NCBI GenBank assembly: GCA_039707655.1
Contig: CM077672.1
Span: 199,492,537 to 199,556,536, forward strand
Reading direction: 5' to 3'
Source: Elymus sibiricus
Lineage: Eukaryota; Streptophyta; Magnoliopsida; Poales; Poaceae
Length of the DNA: 64,000 nucleotides
Shown: one piece after another, positions 12,001 to 24,459 of the stretch
How the letters are laid out: each line of letters opens with the position of its first letter
How positions within the stretch are numbered: the stretch's first letter is position 1
The notes under the pieces: model-generated
Databases searched by the model: none
Told to the model about the DNA's origin: nothing
What the model saw: the letters and a program-made list of their open reading frames with translations, nothing else
Position numbers and translations under genes: made by a program

Positions 12001-13168
12001 AGAGAAATGGAGAGGAGGGGAAGGAAGGTAGAGGCTTGGCTCACTGGCATGGGGCTCTTGCCGGCGGCGGGCACGCACGGCGATGGGGAAGACGAGCTCC
12101 GACGGTGGCTATCCATGGTTGGAGCTTGGGGACGGCCAGGGGATCAGGGTGCTCCTGGAGAAGAGACAGATGAGGTGACGAGGGAAGCAGAGAAGAAAAA
12201 GAGGAAGGAGGAGAAGGACGGGGTTCGAGGGACTGGCCTAGTTCCGGTGGTGCTGCTGCTAGCTCCGGCGAGCTCCTGCCGAAGTGGTGGGGACGTGCGG
12301 CCATGGTGGATCGGGAGCTCCCCTCCCGAACGAGGAGCTGGGCGGAGGCCGCGGGAGGCGCAGCGGCGTACGGGGTTCAGGCCCCGATGGCCTTCCCAGG
12401 GCCCGATCTAGGTCCTGGCGGGCCGCACGTGGGAGGAGGGAGGCAGGGGCGTTGTGCAGGCGGTGGCTTGCTGATGGTGGAGCGCCAAGTGGTGGTGGAG
12501 GAGTGGGGCGCGCCGGATTTCGAGAAGAGGGCTAGGTGGCGGCTGGGAGGTAGGGGAAGGCTAGGGTTTCCGAAAATGGAGGAGTAGGGTGTCCATATAT
12601 AGCAGGAGGGGGTTTGGGGGGCTAATTTTGGACCCTCCGATCGCAATCGGATGGCTCCGGAGCGGAGGGGTTTTAGTTTTGGCTAAGGTGGGCTGATTGT
12701 GGCTGTGTAGATGGGCTAGGTCCAAGAGAGAGAGGAGAGAAGAGTGGCCCGGTGAATTTTTTTTATGAAAAATGTCCAATAATTAAACCGGCTATAGTGC
12801 GGCTATAGTTTAACGGACGGGGCATCAAACGACCTCCGAATGCGACGAAATTTGGCAGGCGGTCTACCTACAATATAACAAGACCGCACGCCAACTTTCA
12901 ACCCATTCCGAAAATGATTTATTCCCACTTAGAAAATAATTATTTAACGATGCCGTGGGCGCGTACAAGTGTGGTTGGTCTCGAAACAGTCAACGAAGAC
13001 AACGGGGAGAAGCGGCGACTACGAACGGATGCAAATTTCGAAAAATGACGGCAACGGAGTGCCGATGCAATGCGTATGATGCCATGATGAATGCAACAAG
13101 CAAATAATTAATGCGGCTATCATGAAAAACATGGAGGGCATCTGGCGCGTCGGTCTTGGGCTGTTTCA
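9037..13168 (-). repeat. 3' LTR (4.1 kb) of a second LTR retrotransposon
   Basis: Read on the minus strand the unit begins TGAAACAGCCCAAGACCG at 13168 and ends TTGGGCATTACA at 9037, giving TG..CA termini. It is preceded on the same strand by a polypurine tract at 13169-13182 (AAGTGGGGGAGTTT), which marks it as the downstream LTR. The start resembles LTRs common in Triticeae. LTRs of 4 kb and more are known from Sukkula/Erika-type elements, but I cannot assign the family. It contains a TATA box on the minus strand at 12593-12602, a GC-rich block at 11600-12560 and a GA microsatellite at 11994-12006. Open frames inside it have no recognisable domain and I do not call genes. Confidence 0.75.
12593..12602 (-). 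promoter_or_regulatory. TATA box of the 4.1-kb LTR
   Basis: The minus strand reads CTATATATGG here, about 570 bp from the LTR start and just ahead of a GC-rich block, which is the expected place for the promoter that drives the retrotransposon transcript. Confidence 0.5.
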
Positions 13169-13754
13169 AAACTCCCCCACTTACAAGAGATCTCGCCCCG
13201 AGATCTTAGGAACGAGAAGAAGAAAAGGAAGAGGTAAAACAATGTTGCTTTTTTGACAAACGAGTGAAACCAAAGAACCTTGAGAGGTTGCAAAGAGATG
13301 AAGACTGGCACAAGGGCAAGAAAGAATTTGGACAACACTCCAGTTGAAAAAGAGAAGCAAGGCTTGTTAAGAAGAAAAGAACTTGAAAAGAGGACACAAC
13401 ACTCCGGTAGAATGGATAAGCAAGGAAAGAACATGATCTTGGCGAAATGAGATAATGGTTCGAAGAGAGAAACATCACAATGCCTCCAGAACGAAAGAAT
13501 AGAAGCTAGATCATTGGAAAGAAAAGAACGGAGAAAAAGATGACAACTTCTCCCACAATTGAATTTGAAAATCATCCTTACAACAAAAGAATGAACGGAG
13601 TTGTTGGAAATCAACAACGAAAAGAATAAGCTTGTTGTGGGCTTATGGAAAACATCTCAAAATTATGAGGTGACAACTGGCCACTAACGGAAATAACTGA
13701 TTGCTTGAGATCTCGAAGAGATGAAAACCTCTTTCACCGAGAAGAGAAGGAGAA
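13169..13754 (-). mobile_element. Internal remnant of the second LTR element with polypurine tract
   Basis: This is the 3' non-coding end of the internal domain that belongs to the LTR at 9037-13168. The polypurine tract is at 13169-13182, and the adjoining inverted repeat around AGATCTCGCCCCGAGATCT is a typical neighbour in such elements. There is no coding sequence. The stretch breaks off at 13754, where a CACTA-type terminus starts, so the remainder of this element should lie on the far side of that insertion. Confidence 0.6.
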
Positions 13755-14300
13755 CACTACTGCAGGCGACCGCTAACGGGACACATGAATCAGAGACCCT
13801 GCGACCAAACTATGTGCGATGCATGAATCGCAAACGGTGTCCTAAAAAGACCGTCCCCAATAAGATGAACTGTTTGCGATGCCGGAGACATAAAAAACGA
13901 TTCAGATTAGAGACGCGTGTGCAATACGTGGCATACAGTTGATCCATACGAACTGTTTGCGATAAGCCAGAACAACAAACACAGTCAGCTAGTTCATGGT
14001 GTGTGCGATGCACGGCATATAGTTCACTCGGATGAACTGTTTGTGATAAGCCAGAACAACAAACACGGTCAGCCAGTTCATGGTGTGTGCGATACACGGC
14101 ATACAGTTCACTCGGATGAACTATTTTTGATTACCCAACACAACAGAAATGGCCAGGCAGATCAAGGTGTGTGCGATATACGGCATGCGGTTCACTCGGA
14201 TGAACTGTTTGCGATTACCCAACACAACAGAAATGGTTCAACTTAACAAGATGTGTGTGCTACGCAGCAAACAGGTCAGTAATCCGAAATGTGTGGGAAG
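13755..14300 (+). mobile_element. Left terminus and subterminal region of a CACTA-type DNA transposon
   Basis: The sequence changes abruptly at 13755 to CACTACTGCAGGCGACCGCT, which has the CACTA signature of En/Spm elements, with GAA as the possible 3-bp target duplication on its left. It is followed by an array of 84-bp subterminal repeats carrying GTGCGAT/TTTGCGAT motifs. The same motif appears again at 27142 and near 30785, which suggests that the element continues beyond the nested insertion at 15688-27109. I did not find the matching right terminus, so the extent of the element and its cargo are inferred. Confidence 0.5.
13868..14290. repeat. 84-bp tandem repeats, about five copies
   Basis: The marker AACTGTTTGCGAT or a close variant occurs at 13868, 13951, 14035, 14119 and 14203, giving periods of 83, 84, 84 and 84. 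Because 84 is 28 codons, both strands read open with a 28-residue repeat, but the repeated text has no family resemblance and is better seen as subterminal transposon DNA than as protein. Confidence 0.85.
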
Positions 14301-14594
14301 AGCGATAACAACACAGACGATTCCTGCTAATAACCCATGCGTGTTGTAGACAAACGCTTGCTGGTATACAATTGTCAGTGATTGATGAAATCATCACCGA
14401 CGGGTTCCCTAGTTTAGCCCGTGGACGATGTGATTTGCTCTGTCCGCACAACATATATGCTCTGTCTACACAACAGCAACATATATACTTATAAGAACAT
14501 TGTTGCATAACCAAATAAAACATCCAATTACATAAGTGACTACACACACCAAAGTAAACAATTACATGCACACTAAACTAGGAGAAATGATCAT

Positions 14595-15317
14595 CTACTT
14601 CTTGTTGTGACGAGGCTTGCCATTGCTCTGCTTCCGGCTAGATCCCTGGCCGTTTTGGGGAAGAAGGAGGCACTTCCTCATGTCAACGATCTGCCTGTAC
14701 ATCTCGTAGCTCGTGGACGCCTCCTTGGCTGCGTACACGACGTGAGCTTCGTCGAGTTTCTCCATCCAGGCGGAGTGCCAGGCACGCTTGTCCTTATTGC
14801 AGGAATCCTTCATGTCTCTGTAGTAGGGGTCCATGATGGCCTCGGCGAGGTGAACCAGTGAGTCCTTCTCATGCTTCTTGCTGCCCCAAATCTTGTATTG
14901 GCCCTGGATGTCGACAAGATTCTGGTAGGCGATGCCCGAATTCTTGAGCACCTTTACATCGTTAGTGATGTCCACCGTAGCGAACACGTAGTGGGGGCTG
15001 TTGACAAACCTGGCGAAACGCTGGCAAGGCCTTGTGGCCAGGCAGTAGTGGTAGACGAGGACGTGATTGCACATGCACATCTGGGCGACAGCGACCTTGT
15101 GACGAGACCCGGCACGAGCGCGGGTGTACTCGAGGTCGAACCAGACCACCTTGTACTTCTTCGCAGCAAGCAACAACTCCATAGTGTGGATGGAGTTCTC
15201 CACCCAGATCAGGTTGTTGGTGTACACCACCGAGAGCTCCGTGAACCTTCTGTGGGTGTCCACTACGGCATGCATGGTGAACTGCCGCTCGTCGTCGGCA
15301 GCCGCTGGGACCGCCAT
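14595..15317 (-). CDS. 3'-5' exonuclease-like (Werner exonuclease / DEDD) domain protein
   Basis: The frame is open from beyond 15470. I choose the ATG at 15317 (MAVPAAADDERQF), giving 240 residues, because the upstream part has no conservation pattern. Grass genomes hold many small intronless proteins of this RNase H-like exonuclease family, which cut nucleic acid from the 3' end with two metal ions. Motif I is present as VWFDLEYTR (Asp-x-Glu), motif II as TVDITNDVKVL, and motif III as YAAKEASTSYEMY. In motif III the family normally has Tyr-x3-Asp; here the acidic residue is Glu, so activity is uncertain. The C-terminus is basic (SSRKQSNGKPRHNKK). It lies between CACTA subterminal repeats and a nested retrotransposon and may be captured cargo. 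Confidence 0.7.
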   Translation of the reverse strand: MAVPAAADDERQFTMHAVVDTHRRFTELSVVYTNNLIWVENSIHTMELLLAAKKYKVVWFDLEYTRARAGSRHKVAVAQMCMCNHVLVYHYCLATRPCQRFARFVNSPHYVFATVDITNDVKVLKNSGIAYQNLVDIQGQYKIWGSKKHEKDSLVHLAEAIMDPYYRDMKDSCNKDKRAWHSAWMEKLDEAHVVYAAKEASTSYEMYRQIVDMRKCLLLPQNGQGSSRKQSNGKPRHNKK

Positions 15318-16136
15318 TGGAGCTGCGCAGGATACCCTCTCTGTATTTGTCGTCGTGGGTGTGCTTCTTGCAATATTGGGGTGCGATCGAAAGGTTGAAG
15401 AGACACAAGGGTTAAATGGCCGCTGTAATAAATGGGGTCCGGACGGCCTGTAATCGTCACGTCTTGTCACCGCGTTCCTAGCGGAGGATTCCAGTGCACG
15501 CTTAAGCTGTTAAGCACCCCACACGCGTTTCGTTTGACCACGCGTGGGCTCGAAGAGGCGCCAAGTTTACCCGTGGGTGATGAGGTCAAAGTTACATAGA
15601 AGGGTAATGATGGACACTCGAGTGCGATAATTCTGGGCACATAGTTGAGGAAACCAACTGTGTACAATAATGTCGAAGATCACTGTCTGATGTCTACTAC
15701 GCAACATTATTCTTGTAGACGTTGTTGGGCCTCCAAGTGCAGAGTTTTGTAGGACAGTAGCAAATTTCCCTCAAGTGGATGATCTAAGGTTTATCAATCC
15801 GTTGGAGGTGTAGGATGAAGATGGTCTCTCTCAAACAACCCTGCAATCAAATACAAGAAATCTCTTGTGTCCCCAACACACCCAATACAATGGCAAATTG
15901 TATAGGTGCACTAGTTCGGTGAAGAGATGGTGATACAAGTGTAGTATGGATAGTAGATATAGGTTTTTATAATCTGAAAATATAAAAACAGCAAGGTAGC
16001 AAGTAACAAAAGTGAGCACAAATGGTATTGCAATGCTTAAAAACACAGGCTAGGGTTCATACTTTCACTAGTGTAATCTCTCAACGGTGCTAACATAATT
16101 GGATCATATAACAATCCCTCAACGTGCGATAAAGAA

Positions 16137-19100
16137 TGTGACACCCTGGTTTTCGCTCCTTGTTTTTTTTTCCTTCGCGGGATTTGACTCCCGTCTTTTT
16201 TTTCGGTGTTATCGGATTTTCTCTTGCCTTTGGGTATATGAAGATGGTCATTTAGTCTTGCCTTTCCTACCCAACCAGAGAGTATCTCCAGTCCAACCTT
16301 GCCACCCAATATTTATTCCCAGAATTTTTCCGCCGAAACCCTACTCTCCGGTTTACCGGAAGGGAAACCCTAATTCCTTCCGTTACAAAGGAACCCCAAT
16401 TTCCTTTGATCTTTTGCCTCCCAAATTTCTCCCAGTGATCATCCCACATCTATAAACCCTGGATATGCAAAAATATTGCCAAGTCATTTGCAATATTTTT
16501 CATTTAAAATTAATTCCTTTTTCTGCCAGTTAAAGGAATTAAATCCAGGAAAATATCTATCCATCTCCAAAGTTCATGAAAACTTGTGGAAATATTCTTT
16601 GTGATCATATTGAGCTCCCATAAAAATATTGGCCATAATTAAATAAGGGAAATTGCCTTTTCCTATTTAAAGCCAATATTGCAATTTGGGCACTTTCCAA
16701 AGGAGCTACCATTTTGGTAGCCAGGAAAAATCCCAAATAATTTGTGGAGCTTATTCTACCCATATCTTCACCATTTCCATCAAGATCACAAGTTCCACAG
16801 ACCAAATATTGAGAGCATCATCCAATTCTTGTTTTTGGATTTATTTTGAGGTTGTGAAGCAACTATATTTTATATTGCTTCAAAATTCTTGAAATTAATC
16901 CAGGACCTCACATTCCCTATATGATGTGAGTATGCAAAAATTCACATAATTTTATCTAGCCAATTTCTCCCAAAAATTCCATCTAGTTTCTGTCCAGATC
17001 CAAGCCTTGTGAAGGAAGTACCACTTTGGCATTTCCAATTGAGCTTAAATTTTCCCAGTACCTTAATATCTCCAAATCATCACTCTCCACCAAAATTCAG
17101 CTCATTTCACCAAGCCAAATGAGTGCAGCTTCAAGATTCAGTTTCTGGACCAGATTATGCCTTGTGAAGGAAGTGTATGCAAAACTTGTCCAAATGGGCT
17201 CAAAGTTTGCAAGCACCTAGTCCTTCCTACCACATTTCCCTGTGACAACTTGGCCAGCTCATTGGCATCTCTATCTGACCACAACTTCCTCCCCAAGTTT
17301 CTGACCAGAAACTGTTCTGGATCCTCTTGATCACTCTGGAGCCTTCCTGATCCATCCAATGTCATAGATTACCTATTTGACCAGTGCCTGTCGTGTTTGA
17401 CAAGGTGTGGTGGCCAGAATGGCACTGGAGCGCGTCGTGCACGTGGTGACCGCGTGGGCAGTAGGCAGAAACGGTGCTCTGCGGCATTGTCCTCATCGGG
17501 TAGCTCACTCCGGCCAGCTCCGGCGTGTCCCGACGTGTCTAGCGACTCCGCGGCGTCCACCTGCCCGTTCTGGACCCTTCTCCCCCTCCCCATTCTTCCT
17601 CCCCACACCACGGCGAGCGCCGCCGAGTCACTGTACCGCGCGTGAACTTCGTCGTCTTCTCCCCTCTGCTGTCCTCTTCCTCCTTGAGCCATCGCATCTT
17701 ACTGTGCTTCGTCAGGTCGGCACCGCAAGCCTCCGAGCCATGTTGCCCCGCGAGCTCCAGTATCCGGCTAAGAACGCCACCGCGGCTGAGCTTATCCTCG
17801 CCGTCGGGCACCTATAAATAGGCCACCCCCGAGCCCCTCTCCGAGAACACCCACCTCCCCAGAAACCTCTCCTCTCCCTCTAGCTCACTCCAGCACCTCG
17901 CCGGGCCGAACCTCCCTCCGCAGCGCCGGAATTTGGCCACGGCCACTGCCCACTGCCTCGGCCCGCCGCTGCATTCCCAGCCGTCCCCGAGTCCCATACT
18001 ACCCACCACGGGACTCACCATCTGCCGGCGATCTCCCCTGGCCCGTCGCCCATCCCTATCCCCCACCGTCGCCGCCTAATCGACCGGAGCCGCCGCTACT
18101 GACCGCGCCGCGCAGCCCCACCTCTCGCCACCCTCAGCCTCGCCCGAGCCCTCCCCTAGATGCGGCAGTCGCCGGTGCACTTGCCCATCTACTCGCCGGC
18201 CGGAGCAGCTCACCGGAGCGCTGCCGGCCACCGGAGCCCGTGCGCTCTGTCGCCGCGTCGAGGAAAGCAGGGAGGAGGAAGAAAGAAGGAGGAGGAGAGA
18301 GAAGAGGTGGGGCGGGACCCACACGTCGGCGAGAGCAGCGCTGCCAGCGTGGATAAGTGGAAACGCCCAAGCTCAAATCCGTTTTCCTCTCTGGGAAGCG
18401 TATTCCACTGAAGTACGCTTTCTCTGCCAGCCCAGCCGCCGAAACAGTTAATCTGTGAACGTTCACTGGTTAGTGGCTAAAATGAATAGTTTTTATTCAT
18501 TTTACCACTTAACGAACAAACGCTCACAACTTCTCGCTCGCAAGTCCGATCGAGGTGATTCCAAAGCCCACTTCTTCAGTTCGTCGAGCCCGTTCCGATG
18601 GTATCATTTTCATAATGTTTTCACACTGTGAAAATGACCATTTTGCCCCTGCCCTCTATTCAGCCCCTCCGAGAGGGAACCCTTTCCGGCGATTTTTCCG
18701 CGAGGCGATCGCACTTCTCCCCAGAGTATTCCTCGACCCCCAGGCAAGCCGACCATCTGATATATTCCCTAAAGCATTGCTCTATGTTATTCTTGCGTGT
18801 TTAATTAATGAATATGCCTGTGTTAGAAATAATTAAACTCCTGCTAGATTGAATTTGTTATTTACATTAGTTGTTAATGCTCATCATATTATCACCCTAG
18901 TGACTCGTAGATGACAGTATGGAGATAGGTTGTTATATTTTCATCATGCATTACTGTTGTTATTACTGTAATTAAGAATGTGACTTAATGACAACAACCT
19001 CCTCCGTCGACTGGATCGAGTCATAGTGTCACCTATCCGGACTTACCCGTGCAGCCACATTTGCCGGTATGGGACGGCCCTAGCTGGGTCTATTGTCTTG

Positions 19101-20245
19101 CCTCTTGTCGGTACCACCAAATAGGGAGGGTTATGCGTACGTGCTGCCCTGATCAGGTAGACGGCGATAATCCTGTGAGCCCAGTTTAGTTATATGGATC
19201 CAGGTCCCCGTTTGGGACAGTTTTGGCCACGACGGTGGCAGGTGTCACGGGGTGACACAGGGGCCACCCAGGACATGACCCTGGGAGGGTATGATTGTCG
19301 GTGGGACCGTAAGAGTGCCAGGCAATAGATCAGTTTTGTTGGAGCAGCACTAGTCCACCCGAATGGGAACATGTACTAAAGTACGAGGCCAGGCGCTCCA
19401 TGGTGTGGGTAAAGTGCGCAACCTCTACAGAGTGTAAATCTATTCGAATAGCCGCGTCCTCGGTCATGGACAGTTCGTATAGGCCCCTATTTGGTCCGTG
19501 TCGAGTCTGGAGGAACAAACCATATGATGTTAATAATGAACCAGAATAAGGTACGATTTGTCAAGACTTGCAGTACAGATGCATGGACATCAGATGATGT
19601 CAGAGGTATGATTAATAGCCATGTGATGGCTATGAGATGAGCGGTTGAATGACCGCAAAGTTTGGATCGGACTTGGATCGTGAGAATACTCGGAGTATGA
19701 ATTATTTACTTGATATGCTTTACTTTACTGTATTTACTTCAATAGTCATTATGATAGATAATCCTGTTATGACATGATGATCAATGCTGCTAGATGTTTA
19801 ATCTTGCTAGATAATCCTACCATAACATGATAGTTAATACTGTTAAGGTAACCAGTGCATGCTTGAATGCCATGGATTGCTTTGCTTGGTGTATATGTTG
19901 GTTTGGTTTGCTTGCGAGTACATTCAAAAGTACTCAGCGGCCTTCAATGTGGCCAGGTTCACCTAAGGATCCGACGTTCGCTAGCGAGGAGCCGGAGTGT
20001 TAGCGGGCTAGAAGAGTAACCCAGTCAGATCCCTGTGGATTGGAGCCGCACCAGGACCATGCTGCCTTAGTTAGAGCTTTTCCGCTGCCATCACCCTCGT
20101 AATATATCATGTAAGACTGATATATTCATTAATAGAAAAGCTTGTGTTCATGATACTTGTTGTAAAAGCGCATACCAGAGTGATTTCCTGGGCTGGTATG
20201 TGCGGTGACCGTCTGACTACAGTGGTATTCAGGCGGGGCGCCACA
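16137..20245 (+). mobile_element. Solo LTR of 4.1 kb inserted in the Athila/Sabrina-like LTR
   Basis: The 4109-bp insert begins TGTGACACCCTGG and ends GGGGCGCCACA, with imperfect inverted ends. It is flanked by AAGAA (16132-16136) and ACGAA (20246-20250), a 5-bp target duplication with one change; comparison with the intact LTR at 25900-25930 shows the empty site. There is no internal domain, so it is a solo LTR left by recombination between two LTRs. A TATA box followed by a GC-rich leader-like block lies at 17811-17820. Open frames inside it (for example around 17400-18400) have no recognisable domains. Confidence 0.85.
17811..17820 (+). promoter_or_regulatory. TATA box of the solo LTR
   Basis: The plus strand reads CCTATAAATAGG at 17811-17822, a near-perfect plant TATA box, followed by a C-rich stretch. 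It marks the likely U3/R promoter of the LTR. Confidence 0.6.
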
Positions 20246-22909
20246 ACGAATCACTCCAAAATTCCTATTAGCGGAGAACATAAGAAAGAAATTGTTGTAG
20301 GGTACGAAACCACCTCAAAGTTATCCTTTCCGATCAATCTATTGAGCCATACATTTAAGTGTCACAAACAGCCCTAGAGTTCGTACTAAAATAACACCAT
20401 ATGATATGCATCAACCAACTCTAATGTCACCTAGATACTCCAATGTCACCACAAGTATCCGTGAGTTGATTATTTGATATGCATCAAACAACTTCAAATT
20501 CATAATATTCAATCCACACAAAGAACTTCAAAGATTACCCCAAAGTTTCTTATCGGAGAAAAGATAATGAAAATGTGCAACCAACCCCTATGCCTAGATC
20601 ACCCCAAGGTCACGGGAATCCACGAGTTGATAACCAAATCATACATCAAGAGACTCAATAGAATACCCCATTGTCACCACGGGTATCCACATGCAAGACA
20701 TACATCAAGTGTTCTCAAATCTGAAATATTCAATCCGACAATAATGAAACCTCAAAGGGAAAGACTCAATTCATGACAAGAAAATAAAGAGGGAAGAAAC
20801 ACCATATGATCCAACTATATTATCAAATCTCGCGATACATCAAGATCATGCCAAATCAAGAACACAAGAGAGAGAGAGATCAAACACATAGCTACTAGTA
20901 CATACTCTCAGCCCCGAGGGTGAACTACTCCCTCCTCGTCATGGAGACCGCCGGGATGATGAAGATGGCCTCCGGTGATGATTCCCCCCTCCGGCAGAGT
21001 GCCGGAACAGGGCTCCAGATGGTATTTCTTCGTTATAGAGGCTTGCGGCGGTGGCGTCGAAGTTCTAGGTTTATTTCTGGGGGTTTCTCTATTTATAGGA
21101 TTTTTCAGCGTTGGAATCACGCAAAATGGAGCTACGAGGGCCCCACAAGGCAGCACGGCGCGACCCCCCCCCCAGGCCGCGCTGTGGTGCCTTGTGAGCA
21201 CCTCGTGAGGCTTCTGGTCCTTCCACGAAGCTTCGGGGGTCTCTTTTGGTCCAAAAAAATCATCAAAAAGTTTCGTCCAATTCCGAGAACTTTTATTTCT
21301 GCACAAAAAACAACACCACGGTAGTTCTGCTGAAAACAGCGTCAGTCCGGGTTAGTTCTAATCAAATCATACCAAAACCATATAGAATTGTTATAAATAT
21401 GGCATGAATACTTCATAAATTATAGATACGTTGGAGAAGTATCAGCATCCCCAAGCTTAATTCTTGCTCGTCCTCGAGTAGGTAAATGATGAAGGAAATA
21501 ATTTATGAAGTGTGAATGCTAGCATAGTACATAAGTTTGATCAATGATAATTGCAATCAGTTTTTCTAGCATCATTATATATCATAAACGGTAGCTCATC
21601 TCATAAAACTTCTCACGATCAAGTAGCAAGCTATTCACATGTTAAAGTATAGACCATAAACTTTCTTGAAAACTAACAAACTATGTTTTCAGTCATCAAA
21701 CAATTGCAATTCATCTTATTTTCAGGAAGGGTCTATGTAAGAGCTTTGATTTAGCAAATTCCACATACTCAACTATCATATAGTCTTCCATGATTGCTGA
21801 CACTCAAAGCATATTTTTAGAACAAATCATTTCAGTCAAACACATAGGAAGATAGGGGCTTAATGTTTTGCCTCCCAACTTATTTATCTCATGGATAATG
21901 TCAACAATAATAACTCATGATCACCTATATTCAATGGGATATATATGCCTGGATCAATCCCCACCACATGATGCTTGACAAGAGAGAAAATAAAAACGGA
22001 ATAGAGAAGAACACTATTGACTCTTGCATAAAAGTAAATACATAAAGTAAAAGATAGGCCCTTCGCAGAGGGAAGCAGAGGATGTCATGCGCTCTTTGTT
22101 TTTGGATGTGCAAGCTCTTAATGTAAAGGAATGTCACTTTATATTGCCCCTTGTGATAGCAACCTTTATTATGCAGTCTATTGCTTTTATTACTCCATCA
22201 TCACAAGATCGTAAAAAGCTTATTTTCCCTTACAATAAAAGGTCATACATGTTTAGGAACAATTTTTATTGCTTTGCACCGATGACAACTTACTTGAAGG
22301 ATCTTATTCAATCCATAGGTAGATATAGTGGATTCTCATGACATGAAACTTGGTTTAAGGGTTTTTGGATGCACAAGTTGTATCTCTACTTAGTGCGGAA
22401 TTTTGGCTAGCAAAAGATAGGGGGCAAGCACCACATGTTAGAGGATCCAAAACAATATAACTTCTATGTGAATATAAGCAAACATAACCCATTACGTTGT
22501 CTTCCTTGTCTAACATCAACTACTTGATCAAGGTTGAAAATAACTAATGAGGGCTCACAATCATAGAAGATGTCCAAGATAGTATATTTGTATGTGAAAT
22601 CTCTCTTCCTTCAATATTCTTTCATGAATTGTTCAAGTGACCAATGCTATGTTTGCTAACTTTCAATAAATTTTACCACTTATACTTCTTATTTGTGAAG
22701 TCACTACTCCCCATGGGACAAGCATATGAAGAACATATAATTTTAACTTTGTGATATTCAATTCATTCAACAATTTACTCTTAGGATATAAGTGAAGCAC
22801 GAGAGTAAACGAGAAACTACTCCAAAAGGTATAAGTGAAGATCAATGAGTAGGCAAACAATTAAGTAGCTATGTGAAAGCTCTCTCTCAATAAAGATTTC
22901 AGATCTTGA

Positions 22910-24385
22910 AAATTTTATTCAAACAGCAAACAAAATGAAAATAAAAGGACACTCCAAGAATAGCACATATCATGTGAACAAGTAAAAACTTAGGCTAACT
23001 GATAGGTGTTGATGAAGAAAGGTGGGATGCCTACCGGGGCATCCCCAAGCTTAGTTGATTGAGACTTCTTGGAATGTTATCTTGGGGATCCTTGGGAATC
23101 CCCAAGCTTGAGCTCTTGTGTCTCCTTAATTCCTCTCATATCATGGCTTCTTCTAAATCTTAAAAACTTCATCCACACAAAACTCAACAAGAACTCGTGA
23201 GATAAGTTAGTACAAATCAACTCAAAACCTTAACATTCTCTACTGTAAAAAATCAGTAAAATTATAATTAAACATTGCATACTAAATGCCTCTGCATATT
23301 TAATACTCCTATCCACAAATAGAAACATTAAACAAGCAACATATGCAAACAATGCAACTATAACCGAAATCTGTCTAAACAGAACAGTCCGTAAAGGCTG
23401 AATAAGAATTCATAATTCCCTAACTCCAAAAATTCTGAAAAATTACCATGTGCTATAGAACTCATGAATGCTTACTCTGTAAAAATTTCAGATTTTTATC
23501 ATGTTCTGACTATTCAGGAATATTCTGGACATAACAGAAAACTTTCTGTTTTCAAATAGCAACACATAAACTTGCAAACTGAGCATGGTAAAGGCTATAA
23601 TTGGCATTTTATTGAACTAAAAGATACAAAACATGATTATTGATAACAGCAAGCAAATAGAAACAAAATAAAATGACGCTCCAAGCAAAACTCATATTAT
23701 GTGATGAATAAAAATATAGCTCCGACTGAGGTTACCGATAATGTGGAAGACGAAAGAGGGGATGCCTTCCGGGGCATCTCCAAGCTTAGACGCTTGAGTA
23801 TTCCTTGAGTATTACCTTGGGGTTCCTTGGGCAGCCCCAATATTAGGGTCTTGCCACTCCTTATTCTCCTCATATCGATATCTCACCCAAAACTTGAAAA
23901 CTTCAATCACATAAAACTTAACGGAACTTGTGAGATAGGTTAGTATGATAAAAATAAATCATCCACTTAGGTACTGTTAAGACAAGATTAATAACTGTTC
24001 CCACATAATTATTACTGTATTTCATCATTTCCATAATTTATATTACTCAATATAAGCTATGGAAACACTAAAACAAGCAAACTACGCACTAAAAACAGAA
24101 TCTGTCAAAAACAGAACAGCATGTAGTGAGAGATTTAAAAACCATACTTCTGTACCTCCAAAAATTCTTAACAATTAGGAGAACGTAAAAAATTTGTAAC
24201 CCAATACTCTGTAAAAATTTCAGAATTTTCTCACGCTCCAGTACAGAATAGAAATTCCATCACTGGACGCAAAAATTTCTGTTTTTGCACATAATCAAAT
24301 CAACAAGCATCCACACTATCCCAAAGGCTTTACTTGGCACATTATTGAAAGAAAACATATGAATCATGATTACTACAGTATCTTA
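22910..24385. repeat. Diverged tandem duplication of about 740 bp in the retrotransposon
   Basis: Two copies (about 22910-23645 and 23646-24385) share the same order of landmarks: CACTCCAAG or CGCTCCAAG, then GGGATGCC..CCGGGGCATC..CCAAGCTTAG at 23026 and 23759, then a CTCCAAAAATTCT block at 23420 and 24157. They are clearly diverged, so the duplication is old and probably family-wide. Confidence 0.6.
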
Positions 24386-24459
24386 ATCATGTGAACATAC
24401 AAAAACAGTAGGGGTAAATATTGGGTTGCCTCCCAACAAGCGCTTTTCTTTAATGCCTT

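Larger units (their letters stand above)
15688..21444 (-). repeat. 3' LTR of the Athila/Sabrina-like element, split by a solo LTR
   Basis: The two parts, 15688-16136 and 20246-21444, join to an LTR of 1643 bp, close to the 1639 bp of its partner. The break is exactly where the intact copy reads AAAGAATCACTCC. Its own TATA box on the minus strand is at about 21088-21099. Confidence 0.9.

Noticed and set aside
11324..12646. Several open frames of 80-134 codons on both strands
   Set aside because: They lie inside the 4.1-kb LTR, are GC- or Pro/Arg-rich, overlap each other in many frames and show no domain.
17397..18466. GC-rich overlapping open frames that look gene-like
   Set aside because: They lie in the solo LTR downstream of its TATA box and have no conserved motif; high GC lowers stop frequency.
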